NCBI RefSeq assembly: GCF_900115475.1
Contig: NZ_FOWP01000003.1
Location: 124,001 to 188,000 of the forward strand
Length of the DNA stretch: 64,000 nt
Source: Ectopseudomonas composti
Lineage (GTDB): Bacteria; Pseudomonadota; Gammaproteobacteria; Pseudomonadales; Pseudomonadaceae
Direction of reading: 5' to 3'
Part shown: one piece after another, positions 30,994 through 40,053 of the stretch
Layout of the letters: each line of letters starts with the position of its first letter
Position numbering within the stretch: the first letter of the stretch is position 1
Notes under the pieces: model-generated
The model's input: only the letters and a program-made list of their open reading frames with translations
The model's database searches: none
Told to the model about the DNA's origin: nothing
Program-made: the position numbers and the translations under genes

Positions 30994-32388
30994 TCACACC
31001 AGCGCGGACAACCGCACATCGGCGCCCAGCACGCGCAGTAGCCGGCCCTGGCCGTCGACGATAGGCACCGACACGGTGAAGCAGAAGTCGTCGGTCGCCG
31101 AAGAACGGTAGACCTGGGTGATATGGCCGTCCATCCGTTCGACCACGGCGCGGAACCAGGGGCGCTGGCTCCAGTCGCGGCCACGACAGCTGGCCTGCTC
31201 AGTGTGCGCGACATCGGCGGCGAAGACGTTCTCGGAAACCTGTACACCGCGGTTGTCGACCAGGTAGAACAGCTCGAAACGGCTGTCGCGTGCCAGCGTA
31301 TCGGCGAGCAGGCGTTCGGCGCCTGCCACGTCGCCTGCCAGTTCGGCGCGCGTTGCCAACTGCTCGACACTGGCGCGCACGGCTGCGTGGATCTCCAGGC
31401 GGAAGTCGCCAAGCCCGGCGAGCAGGCGATCACCATCCTCGCGCACCGCCTGACTGTGGTGCAGCACCTGGCCGGCCTTGCCGAGCAGCTCACCGGCCAC
31501 CTGGGCGATGTTCTGTACATCGCCGTTGATCGAGCGCACGGCCTGGCCGATCTGCTCGGTACCGGCGGCGATCTGACCGACCTGGCCATCCAGGCGATCC
31601 ATGGCCTGGCGCGTGCTGTCCAGTCCCTGGCTGACAGCAACAATGCCGGTGCGACCGTCAGCCACGGCCTGGTTCATGTGCTGGCCAGCATCACCGAGCT
31701 GCTGCATCCCGTCGCGAAAACGCTCAATGATGGTGCTGACCTGGCCGGTGGCATCGGTGGTGTGACCGGCCAGGCGGCGCACTTCCTCGGCGACCACGGC
31801 AAAGCCACGGCCGTGTTCGCCGGCGCGCGCGGCCTCGATAGCGGCGTTCAGCGCCAGCAGATTGGTCTGCTGCGAAATGCTGGCGATCACGCCGATGACC
31901 TTGCTCACTTCATCGAGTTGCCCGGCCAGTTGCTGGATCACCAAGGCCAGTTGCGCCTCGCTGGCGTCGATCACTTCGACCTGGCGCAGCACCGCCTGGC
32001 CGCTCTGTTGGCATTGGTTGAGGGTCGCGGAAACTTCGGCGGACAGGCGCGCGACCTCACCGGCACCAGGCACCAATTCGGCATCCAGAGTCGTGGTGAC
32101 TTGCTCGCTGGCGCTGGCGATCAGTTCCGAGGACTGCGCCAGCGTCTGCCCACTCTGCTGGTTGGCGGCGGCGATGCGTGCCAGCTGCGGCGCATGTGCG
32201 GCGATGCCGACGGCGGCACCCAGGCTGGCGCGGATACGTTGCTGGAGACCCGCGCTGAAGTCGTTCAGGCGTGTCATCCATTGATAGTGCTCCGGTAGGC
32301 GAGTGGTGAGGTCGTGCTGTTGGAACAAAGCGTCCAATGCGGCCTCGTCCTGGGCCTTGCGGGCTGGCTTGCGCAGCAACTGCAACAT
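30994..32388 (-). CDS. Soluble chemoreceptor with C-terminal Cache-like sensor domain
   Basis: The 464-residue protein has no membrane segment. The first two thirds form a short methyl-accepting signalling coiled coil with the hairpin tip [37 protein letters not shown] near residues 185-222, the part that contacts CheA/CheW. The last 110 residues ([20 protein letters not shown] through [13 protein letters not shown], about 345-460) look like a PDC/Cache ligand-binding domain with the [12 protein letters not shown] element. Sensor-last order is the reverse of classical receptors and implies detection of a cytoplasmic ligand. The coiled coil is shorter than in most receptors. The start has GGGGAA upstream. 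Confidence 0.88.
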   Translation of the reverse strand: MLQLLRKPARKAQDEAALDALFQQHDLTTRLPEHYQWMTRLNDFSAGLQQRIRASLGAAVGIAAHAPQLARIAAANQQSGQTLAQSSELIASASEQVTTTLDAELVPGAGEVARLSAEVSATLNQCQQSGQAVLRQVEVIDASEAQLALVIQQLAGQLDEVSKVIGVIASISQQTNLLALNAAIEAARAGEHGRGFAVVAEEVRRLAGHTTDATGQVSTIIERFRDGMQQLGDAGQHMNQAVADGRTGIVAVSQGLDSTRQAMDRLDGQVGQIAAGTEQIGQAVRSINGDVQNIAQVAGELLGKAGQVLHHSQAVREDGDRLLAGLGDFRLEIHAAVRASVEQLATRAELAGDVAGAERLLADTLARDSRFELFYLVDNRGVQVSENVFAADVAHTEQASCRGRDWSQRPWFRAVVERMDGHITQVYRSSATDDFCFTVSVPIVDGQGRLLRVLGADVRLSALV

Positions 32389-32620
32389 GATGATTCCCCT
32401 GTCTGGTCTGCCTCAGACACTGCAAGCGAGGTGCCATCATCGGCCAGCCAGCCCATGGCCGTCCCAGGCCGTTAGCCGGCTATTTATGTTTCGATCTGGT
32501 GCGATCCGTGTTTGCCTGCGCCACATGAGGGCGGCGAGGTGAGCGGGGCTGATAAGTGCCCATAGAACTTGGTCAGTGGCTCGGCGGTCTATGCTGCTCG
32601 TACCGTCAGGAGGACTCACC

Positions 32621-33649
32621 TTGCCCATCTCTCGATCCATGCCATGGATACTTGCGCTCAGTGCCGCTATCGCGTGCAGCGCCCAGGCCCGCGAATACCG
32701 CTACAGCGATGCGCACCTGCACTATGTGGACTTCTTCCAGGAAAGCGCCGGCATGGATGAGTTGCTGGAGAAAATGGCGGAGAACAACGTCGATCACGTG
32801 ATGTTCTCCGGCATTCCGGTGGCCAAGAAGTGGGACGAGGACGAGCCCAAGCGCCCGCGCTATTACGCCGGTGATGACGCCAATGCCTATTGGTACAGCG
32901 CCACCGACGTGTTCATCGCCGCCGCCTACAAGCGCTTGCCGGCCGAGCAGCGCAAGCGCTTCCACCCGTTTCTGTCCGGCTTCAACCCCAATGACAAGAA
33001 CGCCGATGCGCATATCCGCCGCATGCTGGAGCTCGACCCTGGCCTGTGGCAGGGCATTGGCGAGGTCTTCACCCGCCACGACGACCTGACCGCGCTGATT
33101 CACGGCAGCGCGCCGCGCGCCAACAACGAGGCGCTGGCGCGGGTGTTCCACCTGGCCGCCGAATACGACCTGCCGGTGATGCTGCATTCGAACATCACCT
33201 CCAAGCGCGAACGTGAGCCGCTGTTTCTGGAAGAAATCGAGGCGCCGCTGCGTAACCACCCGCACGTGCGTTTCATCTGGGCGCATGCCGGTACCAGTGC
33301 CGAAATTCACCGTCACCAGGAAAAGCTCGACTTTCTGCTGGATACCGTAGAACGCATGCTTGGCCAGTACCCGAATCTTTATATCGACCTTTCCTGGACC
33401 ATGTTGCGCCCCTATCTGCTGGACGAAAACGGCAAGCCTGATCCGAAATGGGTGCATCTGGTCAGCAGTTACCCGGAACGCTTCATGCTGGGCTCGGACG
33501 TGGTCGGCCGTTTCGGCAACCTGGGCGAGTATATGAAAGGCTTCGATCCTTTCCTCGATGCCTTGCCCGAGGACGTGGCGCATAAAGTGGCGCGCGACAA
33601 CTTCCTCTCCGTGTTGCCGCGCAAGGTACAGGCCGAGCTGGATCGCTAG
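32621..33649 (+). CDS. Exported amidohydrolase-family metal-dependent hydrolase
   Basis: The 342-residue product has a signal peptide (MPWILALSAAIACSAQA after a short basic lead) and a TIM-barrel amidohydrolase domain. Metal-ligand motifs are visible: SDAHLHYVDF at the first strand, VMLHSNI near residue 200, IWAHAGTS near 225 and LGSDVVGRF near 290. A TTG start is proposed because a perfect AGGAGG (32608-32613) sits 7 nt before it. The ATG six codons later (32639) lacks such a site. The substrate is unknown, and the exported location is unusual for this superfamily. Confidence 0.82.
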   Translation: MPISRSMPWILALSAAIACSAQAREYRYSDAHLHYVDFFQESAGMDELLEKMAENNVDHVMFSGIPVAKKWDEDEPKRPRYYAGDDANAYWYSATDVFIAAAYKRLPAEQRKRFHPFLSGFNPNDKNADAHIRRMLELDPGLWQGIGEVFTRHDDLTALIHGSAPRANNEALARVFHLAAEYDLPVMLHSNITSKREREPLFLEEIEAPLRNHPHVRFIWAHAGTSAEIHRHQEKLDFLLDTVERMLGQYPNLYIDLSWTMLRPYLLDENGKPDPKWVHLVSSYPERFMLGSDVVGRFGNLGEYMKGFDPFLDALPEDVAHKVARDNFLSVLPRKVQAELDR

Positions 33650-33715
33650 CGCATCTGTCATCAGGCTGTCACTCGGGCGTCATAGGCTCGCGCTCATCTC
33701 AACGAGGAGCGCACC

Positions 33716-34180
33716 ATGCATTACACCCGAGTGGCCATGATGGCCGGTCTATTCGCCTGGGCAGGTCTGAGCCAGGCTGACGTCCGTGTCGACGGGCCGG
33801 TGGAATACGGCATCTTCAGCAGTCAGTATCAGGACTTTCAGCCTGGTGAGCGGGTACTGACCCGCAGCAATCAGGACATCGAGCGCACCGAGCAGGTTCC
33901 GGCCAAACTCGGCACCAAGTTCGGCATGCGCTACAGCCTGGCCGGCAAGCGCGAGGGGGATACGCCGCTAACGCTGCTGTACCTCACGCCGGGTGTGGTC
34001 ACCCCGGATGGCCAGCGCCATGACAAGTTCGAAGTGCAGCAGAAGCTGGTAGTCGGTGCACCGCAGGACGTGATGGCTTTCGAGTTCACCGAACATCACG
34101 AAGTGGTGCCCGGCGAATGGCATTTCATCGTCTATCAGGGCGATCGCAAGCTGGCTGAGCAGCGTTTCACCGTGCGCTGA
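33716..34180 (+). CDS. Exported DUF3859 protein
   Basis: The 154-residue protein has a signal peptide ending GLSQA near residue 21. Its single domain matches DUF3859 in pattern (VDGPVEYGIFSSQYQDF near the start and VVPGEWHFIVYQGDRKLAEQRFTV at the end). It is probably periplasmic. The neighbours on its other side are envelope genes on the opposite strand, and the two transcripts converge with no gap beyond the stop codons. No activity is known. Confidence 0.8.
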   Translation: MHYTRVAMMAGLFAWAGLSQADVRVDGPVEYGIFSSQYQDFQPGERVLTRSNQDIERTEQVPAKLGTKFGMRYSLAGKREGDTPLTLLYLTPGVVTPDGQRHDKFEVQQKLVVGAPQDVMAFEFTEHHEVVPGEWHFIVYQGDRKLAEQRFTVR

Positions 34181-34567
34181 TCAGAGCAGGATGATTGCCC
34201 AGGTCAGGGCGATCATCAGCAGCGCGACCATCTGCGCCGCGCTGCCCATGTCCTTGGCCTGCTTGGACAGTGGGTGCAGATTCAGCGAGATGCGGTCGAC
34301 CACCGCCTCGATGGCGGAATTGAGCAGCTCCACCACTAGCGCCAGCAATGGCACCAGTACCAACAGCGCCCGCTCCGCGCGACTGACATCCAGCACGAAT
34401 GCCAGCGGCAGCAGCACCAGATTCAGCCACACCAGTTGGCGGAACGCCGCTTCGCCCTGGTAGGCGGCGCGCAGCCCGGCGAGCGAGTAGCCGGTGGCGT
34501 CGAGAATACGTGCCAGGCCGCGACGGCCCTTGAACGACAACGCATCCAGATCGGGACTTTCGCTCAT
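34181..34567 (-). CDS. dgkA: Diacylglycerol kinase
   Basis: DgkA is a small trimeric inner-membrane kinase that recycles diacylglycerol, produced when phospholipid head groups are used for envelope modification, to phosphatidic acid. The 128-residue product has three membrane helices and the catalytic signature VVELLNSAIEAVVDRI near residue 80, with the conserved N-terminal FRQLVWLN. The ATG overlaps the inaA stop codon (ATGA), making it the third gene of a methyltransferase-inaA-dgkA operon. An ATG further upstream would give a long non-conserved extension and was rejected. Confidence 0.95.
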   Translation of the reverse strand: MSESPDLDALSFKGRRGLARILDATGYSLAGLRAAYQGEAAFRQLVWLNLVLLPLAFVLDVSRAERALLVLVPLLALVVELLNSAIEAVVDRISLNLHPLSKQAKDMGSAAQMVALLMIALTWAIILL

Positions 34568-35268
34568 GGCTGCAGCCCGCCCCATGGTGTGCTTAGCGCA
34601 TGCTGATAAGCCTGGCGCAGGTAGCGCATGTCGGCCTCGGGCATAGCGCCACGATGCCGATCCAGCTGGCCAAGGTCGCGCCGCGAAGCGCTGGAGGCGC
34701 GCCACCGTCTTCGGCTTTTTTCCAGATCCAGCAGGGCAATGTCTACATCACCATCGCCACGCACTTTGACGAATAGATGCTTTGCGTAGCAGCAGCCGTG
34801 TTGCCAGCCGCCCAGATGCAGGCGTGCAAGGGTGACCGCCAGGCGCTGCAGCATTACCTGGTTGAGCAGCGGCGCGCGGGGTTCGCTGTACCACTGCTCC
34901 AGGCTGATGAAACCTGGTAGCGCTTCGGTGACCAGCAGTGCCTGCCACTGCCCGCTTTGCTTGCGTGCGGCGCAGTAGACGATGTTCGGCGTGCGCACAC
35001 CGAGGCGGGCGAGGGCGCGATAGGCCTGCAGCTCACGCAGAATGGTGGGTCGCCCCCATGGATGGCGCAGCGAGCGGTAGATGTGTCCGCTCTGGCGCTT
35101 GCAGAACAGCAGTGGCCGGCTTGTGTCCCAGTGTTGCAGCAGGCGCACACCACTTTCGCCGCCGCGTCGTTGATTGGCTGGCTCGACCCATTCGCCAGGG
35201 CTATGCCACCAGCGGTCGAACTCGGTCGAGGGCAGGGCGGTCAGTGCCTGTTCGCTGAGAATACCCAT
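34564..35268 (-). CDS. inaA: InaA-type lipopolysaccharide kinase family protein
   Basis: The 234-residue protein is a kinase-fold member of the Kdo/WaaP-InaA family. It has an ATP-site lysine region (LLFCKRQSGHIYRSLRHPWGRPTILREL, residues 50-80), a catalytic-loop equivalent GWQHGCCYAKHLFVK near 150 and the metal-binding DLEKSRRRW near 180. Family members phosphorylate lipopolysaccharide core heptose or an unidentified envelope substrate. It starts 1 nt after the methyltransferase stop. In P. putida the equivalent pair downstream of colRS is a known ColR target, which fits the box at 36029-36044. Confidence 0.85.
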   Translation of the reverse strand: MGILSEQALTALPSTEFDRWWHSPGEWVEPANQRRGGESGVRLLQHWDTSRPLLFCKRQSGHIYRSLRHPWGRPTILRELQAYRALARLGVRTPNIVYCAARKQSGQWQALLVTEALPGFISLEQWYSEPRAPLLNQVMLQRLAVTLARLHLGGWQHGCCYAKHLFVKVRGDGDVDIALLDLEKSRRRWRASSASRRDLGQLDRHRGAMPEADMRYLRQAYQHALSTPWGGLQP

Positions 35269-35269
35269 C

Positions 35270-35959
35270 TCAGACCACCTTGCGCAGAACGTAGGTGCGC
35301 CACATGGCGTAGCCGGGCAGGAAGTCCAGGTGGCCGAGAATGCTGAAGCCGGCCTGGTGGAACTCGCGTTCCAGCGTGCTGCGGGCGACGACGAAGCGGT
35401 TCTGGTTTTCCGCAGCGCGGCCCTGTGCAGCGCGGCGGGCTTCCAGGCGCTGGCGTTTCCAGGCCTTGTAGTTGCCATCGACCCACAGCGAGACGATCAC
35501 CGTATCGCGGCTGACGCGATGAAACTCGCGCAGGATCGCCAGGCGGTGTTCGGCCGATTCGATGTGATGCAGCAGGCGGATGCAGAAGATGCAGTCCACC
35601 GCGTTGGCGCCCAGGTCGATAGCGAAAGCGGAGGTGCGGAAGCTGTTGACCCGCGCTACCACCTCGGGTGCCTGGGCGGCACGTGCGGTGGCGATCATGT
35701 CGGCCGAGTTGTCGGCGGCGAAGATTACCCGGTTCGGTTGTTCGCAGAGCATTGGCCAGAAACGTCCTGCACCGCAGGGCAGGTCGAGCACCAGATTCGG
35801 TTCATCGGCCATCTGCAGCGCGCGGCGCGCCACCTGCACGTCGCGCCAGTGCGACAGACGCCGGGAAAGGCCGTCCTGATGCTTGTGCAGGTATTGCTGG
35901 GCGTGCTCGAAATCGTACTTGCGGGAAAAATCCAGTTCGATGGGGCTAGGCTTGGGCAT
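35270..35959 (-). CDS. Class I SAM-dependent methyltransferase (ColR operon)
   Basis: The 229-residue protein has the Rossmann methyltransferase motifs: VLDLPCGAGRFWP (motif I, near residue 58), FAADNSADMI, and CIFCIRLLHHIES near 127 (motif IV to post-IV). It corresponds in position to the ORF downstream of colS in P. putida that forms an operon with inaA and is controlled by ColR. The substrate is unknown but, from context, is likely a membrane or lipopolysaccharide component. A near-consensus ColR box lies about 70-85 nt upstream. Confidence 0.85.
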   Translation of the reverse strand: MPKPSPIELDFSRKYDFEHAQQYLHKHQDGLSRRLSHWRDVQVARRALQMADEPNLVLDLPCGAGRFWPMLCEQPNRVIFAADNSADMIATARAAQAPEVVARVNSFRTSAFAIDLGANAVDCIFCIRLLHHIESAEHRLAILREFHRVSRDTVIVSLWVDGNYKAWKRQRLEARRAAQGRAAENQNRFVVARSTLEREFHQAGFSILGHLDFLPGYAMWRTYVLRKVV

Positions 35960-36028
35960 GACGAACGTCCCTTGGTGGATACGTTCGTCACCCTAAAGAG
36001 CCAGGCATCAAGTTCACGTCAAAGGGAT

Positions 36029-36044
36029 GTGAAAATTTCGTCAA
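36029..36044 (-). promoter_or_regulatory. Probable ColR box before the methyltransferase-inaA-dgkA operon
   Basis: On the minus strand the sequence TTGACGAAATTTTCAC differs at two positions from the ColR consensus I recall, (T/C)(T/C)NA(C/G)NN(T/C)TTTTTCAC. A second TTTGACG follows closely. The site overlaps the last codons of colS and points toward the methyltransferase gene. Confidence 0.6.
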
Positions 36045-37309
36045 GTGTCGGGGTTCAGTGTCACTCGAAAGCGTGTATGGCCCGGTTCGCTCTGCAGGCT
36101 GACCTGCCAGCCCTGTTTGGCGCAGATGCGTTTGACCAGTGACAGCCCCAGGCCAAGCCCCTCGCCGCGTGCCTGCGCGCCGCGCACGAAGGGCTGGAAG
36201 ATGCGCTCGTGCTGCTCGGCAGGAATGCCGGCGCCGCTGTCCTCGATACGGAAGGCGCCCTGTTCGAGGATCAGTCGCACACTGCCACTTTCGGTGTAGT
36301 GCAGGGCATTGCGCAGCAGGTTAGCCATCACCGTGCCGAGAAAGGTGGCGTTGTAACGGCCGTCGTCCTGGCCTTCCTCGGCCAATTGGAAGTCGAGACC
36401 CTTTTCCTTCATCAGGGCGCCCCAGCGACTCGCCTGTTCATGGGCGATGGTGGCGAGGGTACGGTCGCCGACGAACACAGCTTCATTACTCTTGTCGCGT
36501 GCCAGTTGCAGGAAGGTCTGTACCAGTTCGCGCATTTCCTCGCTGGCGCGGGCGATGCGCGCCACCTGTTCCTTCTCGCGCGGTCCCAGAGGCGCTTCGG
36601 CGAGCAATTCGCAGGAGGTGGCGATGACCATCAGTGGTGTGCGCAGTTCGTGGCTGACGTCACTGGTGAACAGCCGCTCGCGTTCCAGGGACTGACGCAC
36701 CTGGCCCAGTGTGCTGTCGAAGGCCGCGGCCAACTGGCCGATTTCATCGTCGGGATAATCCGGTGCCAATGGCGGCGCCAGTGGGTGCAGCTGATCGCGA
36801 TGGCGCACCTGCTGGGCCAGGCGGCTGATCGGCGCCATGACCTTGCGCGCCATCATCAAACCCAGGCCCCAGGCGGCGACCACCGTCAGCAGGAAGCCGG
36901 CCAGCACCACATTGAACAGCGCATTCTCGCGGGCTTCGAATTCCTGCTGTTCCTGCACCAGCATGTAGGTCTCGCCGTTGATCTTCTGCACGTAGACGTA
37001 GAACGCCTCGTTGCCGCTGACCACTTCGTTGAATCCCTCCTGCAAGCCGGTGTACTGCTCAGGAATCAGGTACTGGTCGTGGTAGGAGGAGAAGAACTGC
37101 GTACTGCTGTCCAGGCGTGGCGGGCGGCCCTGACGAATGTCCTCGTTGAGCGTTTCGCCCAGCTCGCGGCTCATCTCCTGGGAAACCAGGTGCTCTTCAA
37201 TGAAGTGCACCACACCGACGATGCTCAGCGAGAACAGGCCGCTGACCATCACCGTCATCAATACGAAGGCGATCAGAATCCGCCGTTCGAAGGGCTGCTT
37301 AGACAGCAT
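36041..37309 (-). CDS. colS: Sensor histidine kinase ColS
   Basis: The 422-residue inner-membrane kinase has two membrane segments (about residues 12-36 and 138-158) enclosing a roughly 100-residue periplasmic loop. That loop contains QEQQEFEARE, an ExxE-type motif like the one by which ColS binds zinc or ferric iron. HAMP, HisKA (TSDVSHELRTPLMVI, near 222) and HATPase (NLLRNALHYT, EDSGAGI, GLGLGLSLVKRI) domains follow. It overlaps the end of colR by 11 bases. ColRS maintains outer-membrane function and metal tolerance in pseudomonads. A paralogous ColS-like kinase is the alternative. Confidence 0.82.
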   Translation of the reverse strand: MLSKQPFERRILIAFVLMTVMVSGLFSLSIVGVVHFIEEHLVSQEMSRELGETLNEDIRQGRPPRLDSSTQFFSSYHDQYLIPEQYTGLQEGFNEVVSGNEAFYVYVQKINGETYMLVQEQQEFEARENALFNVVLAGFLLTVVAAWGLGLMMARKVMAPISRLAQQVRHRDQLHPLAPPLAPDYPDDEIGQLAAAFDSTLGQVRQSLERERLFTSDVSHELRTPLMVIATSCELLAEAPLGPREKEQVARIARASEEMRELVQTFLQLARDKSNEAVFVGDRTLATIAHEQASRWGALMKEKGLDFQLAEEGQDDGRYNATFLGTVMANLLRNALHYTESGSVRLILEQGAFRIEDSGAGIPAEQHERIFQPFVRGAQARGEGLGLGLSLVKRICAKQGWQVSLQSEPGHTRFRVTLNPDT

Positions 37310-37982
37310 CGGCGCTCTCCGCCAGGCGATAACCGACACCATGGATGGTGTGCAGCAGGGGGGTGGGGAAAGGCTTGTCGAGCACCTGGCGCAGTTGATG
37401 GACGTGGCTGCGCAGGCTGTCGCTGTCCGGGCAGTCGTCACCCCACAGCGATTCTTCCAGCGCCTCGCGCCGCACCACGGCCGGGCTGCGCTGCATGAGG
37501 ATGGCCAGTAGTTTGAGGCCCAGCGGGTTGAGCTTGAGCGGTTGACCGGCACGGCTGACGTGCAGGGTGTCGAGGTCGTAGCTGAGGTCGGCGACCTGCA
37601 GCTGGCGTTTGCGACTGCCGCGGCTGCGACGCAGGATCGCCTCGATGCGCGCCACCAGCTCGGACAGCGCGAACGGCTTGATCAGGTAGTCGTCGGCACC
37701 GGCGTTGAGGCCCTGCAGGCGGTCATCCAGGGCATCACGTGCGGTGAGCATGAGGATCGGCACCTCGCTACGGCCATCCTCGCGCAGGCGCTTGCACACC
37801 TGATAACCGTCGATGCCGGGCAGCATGATGTCCAGCACGATAAGGTCATAGTGGCCGCTGCTGGCCAGGTGCAGGCCGCTCAGGCCGTCCTGCGCGCAGT
37901 CGACTGAAAAGCCCTTGAGCTGCAGGTAGTCGAGCACGTTGGCGAGGATGTCTCGGTTGTCTTCGATGACCAGAATGCGCAT
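37299..37982 (-). CDS. colR: OmpR-family response regulator ColR
   Basis: The 227-residue protein has a receiver domain (MRILVIEDNRDILANV, phospho-acceptor in DLIVLDIMLPG at about residue 51, lysine in DDYLIKPFA). Its winged-helix DNA-binding domain ends ESLWGDDCPDSDSLRSHVHQLRQVLDKPF and HTIHGVGYRLAE. These stretches closely match ColR as I remember it. It is transcribed first in colRS and divergently from the LtaS-like operon, with a perfect ColR consensus box between them. In P. aeruginosa I recall colRS at a different map position, so its location here is notable. Confidence 0.85.
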   Translation of the reverse strand: MRILVIEDNRDILANVLDYLQLKGFSVDCAQDGLSGLHLASSGHYDLIVLDIMLPGIDGYQVCKRLREDGRSEVPILMLTARDALDDRLQGLNAGADDYLIKPFALSELVARIEAILRRSRGSRKRQLQVADLSYDLDTLHVSRAGQPLKLNPLGLKLLAILMQRSPAVVRREALEESLWGDDCPDSDSLRSHVHQLRQVLDKPFPTPLLHTIHGVGYRLAESADAV

Positions 37983-38000
37983 CGCGGGGTATTCCTGAGT

Positions 38001-38016
38001 TTGACGATTTTTTCAC
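38001..38016 (+). promoter_or_regulatory. ColR box before the LtaS-like operon
   Basis: TTGACGATTTTTTCAC matches the reported ColR consensus at every position and is oriented toward the LtaS-like gene. A further TTTGACGAG follows at 38022-38030. It lies between colR and that gene, so it could also affect colRS itself. Confidence 0.75.
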
Positions 38017-38085
38017 ACGGCTTTGACGAGAGGCTCACGGCACGCCTCGCACACTGCGGCACGTTCATCCTTCAAGGATCATACG

Positions 38086-40044
38086 ATGCCTCGGCTTCAA
38101 TACGCGCAACTTCGTTATCTGTCGATCATTCTGCTGGCCTGGCTGGCGGTTTTCTTCCTTACGCGCAGCGTGCTGCTGATCGCACATATGGGCGATGCCG
38201 GCGTCACCCTGGCGAACCTGCTTGGTCTGTATGGCGTCGGCCTGGTCTACGACCTCAGCTTCCTGGTCTACGCCGCAGCGCCGCTGGCGCTTTACCTGCT
38301 GCTATGTCCTGCCTGGTTATGGCAGCGCCGTTGGCATCAACGTCTGCTGATCGCCCTGATGGCCGTCAGCCTGTTCGCGATGTTCTTCACCGCAGTGGCC
38401 GAATGGCTGTTCTGGGACGAGTTTGGCGTGCGTTTCAACTTCATTGCCGTGGACTACCTCGTCTACTCCAAAGAGGTCATCGACAACATCCTCGAGTCCT
38501 ACCCGATCTATCCGCTGCTGGCGCTGCTCGCAGCCTTGGCCATCGGCTTGACCCTGGCGCTACGCCGGCCACTGCGCGCTGCGCTGCAGGCACCGTGTTT
38601 ACCACGCCTGCGTGCGGCCTATGCACTGGTCATGCTGGCATTGCTGGTCGGGCTGTGTAGCGGCCTGGTAGGACAGGACGTGCCACGCAGTCTGGGTGGC
38701 AATACCTACCAGCGCGAGCTGGCGAGCAATGGCCCGTACCAGTTCTTCGCCGCATTTCGTAACAACGAGCTGGATTATCAGCAGTTCTACGCCACCTTGC
38801 CCGATGCCGCGGTGGCCGAGCAGCTGCGCGCCGAAGTGGCCGAGCCCAATGCGCGCTTCATCGGCAGCGACCCGCAGGACATTCGCCGGCTGATCGACAA
38901 CCCCGGTCAGGCGCGCAAGCTCAACGTGGTGCTGGTCACTATCGAGAGCCTGAGTGCCAAGTACCTGGGCAGCTTCGGCGATACCCGTGGGCTGACCCCG
39001 AACCTGGACGAGCTGCGCAAGCACAGCCTGGTGTTCACCAACTTCTACGCCACGGGGACGCGCACCGACCGTGGTCTGGAGGCGCTTACCCTGTCGGTGC
39101 CGCCGACACCGGGGCGCTCGATCGTCAAACGCATCGGCCGCGAATCCGGCTATGCCAGCCTCGGCCAGCAGTTGGGCGCGCAGGGTTACGACAGCGTCTT
39201 CGTCTATGGCGGTCGTGGCTACTTTGACAACATGAACGCCTTCTTTGGCGGTAACGGCTACCGCATCGTTGATCAGAGCAGCGTCGATGAGGCCGAGATG
39301 AGTTTCCAGAACGCCTGGGGCATGGCCGACGAGGACCTCTATCATCAGGCGATGAAGGTGGCCGATGCCGACCATGCGACCGGCAAACCGTTCTTCCTGC
39401 AACTGATGACCACCTCCAACCATCGCCCCTACACCTATCCCGAAGGTCGTATCGACATCAAATCGGGCGACGGCCGCGAGGGTGCGGTGAAGTACACCGA
39501 CTACGCCATCGGCCAGTTCCTCGCCGAGGCGCGTAGCAGGCCCTGGTTCGACAATACGCTGTTCGTCTTCGTCGCCGACCACACTGCTGGCAGCGCCGGA
39601 CGCGAGGATTTACCGGTGGCCAACTACCAGATTCCGCTGTTCATCTACTCGCCGCGCTACGTCAAACCGGCGGAGTACGCCGACGTGGCCAGCCAGATCG
39701 ACGTGGCGCCGACGCTGCTCGGTCTGCTCAACCTGGACTACGTCTCCACCTTCTTCGGCCGCAACCTGCTGCGCGCCGACCATGCACCCGGCCGGGCGCT
39801 GCTCGGCAACTACCAGCACCTGGGCCTGTTCGACGGACAGAACCTGGCGATTCTCAGTCCGCGTCAGGGCATGCGCCGCCACGACGATGCCCTGGGCCTG
39901 AGCCGTGAGTGGCGGGTTGATGGCAGCGATCCGCTGCTGCATCGCGATATCGCGTACTACCAGGGCGCCAGTCATGCCTTTGGCAAGCGGCTGATCGCCT
40001 GGCACCCCGATGACCAACCGATCCAGCAGCTCAGCCAGCGCTAA
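38086..40044 (+). CDS. LtaS-like membrane sulfatase (phosphoglycerol/phosphoethanolamine transferase family)
   Basis: The 652-residue protein has about five N-terminal membrane helices (residues 8-200) and a periplasmic sulfatase-fold domain. Metal-site motifs are present: VLVTIESLSAKYLGSFG near 285, the threonine nucleophile in FYATGTRTDRGLEAL near 325, HRPYTYPEG near 445 and VADHTAGSAGRED near 500. Relatives transfer phosphoglycerol or phosphoethanolamine to lipids or glucans. The acceptor in Gram-negative members of this branch is unknown. The start has AAGGA 7 nt upstream. It opens a four-gene operon under a ColR box. Confidence 0.88.
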   Translation: MPRLQYAQLRYLSIILLAWLAVFFLTRSVLLIAHMGDAGVTLANLLGLYGVGLVYDLSFLVYAAAPLALYLLLCPAWLWQRRWHQRLLIALMAVSLFAMFFTAVAEWLFWDEFGVRFNFIAVDYLVYSKEVIDNILESYPIYPLLALLAALAIGLTLALRRPLRAALQAPCLPRLRAAYALVMLALLVGLCSGLVGQDVPRSLGGNTYQRELASNGPYQFFAAFRNNELDYQQFYATLPDAAVAEQLRAEVAEPNARFIGSDPQDIRRLIDNPGQARKLNVVLVTIESLSAKYLGSFGDTRGLTPNLDELRKHSLVFTNFYATGTRTDRGLEALTLSVPPTPGRSIVKRIGRESGYASLGQQLGAQGYDSVFVYGGRGYFDNMNAFFGGNGYRIVDQSSVDEAEMSFQNAWGMADEDLYHQAMKVADADHATGKPFFLQLMTTSNHRPYTYPEGRIDIKSGDGREGAVKYTDYAIGQFLAEARSRPWFDNTLFVFVADHTAGSAGREDLPVANYQIPLFIYSPRYVKPAEYADVASQIDVAPTLLGLLNLDYVSTFFGRNLLRADHAPGRALLGNYQHLGLFDGQNLAILSPRQGMRRHDDALGLSREWRVDGSDPLLHRDIAYYQGASHAFGKRLIAWHPDDQPIQQLSQR

Positions 40045-40053
40045 GGAGCGACC

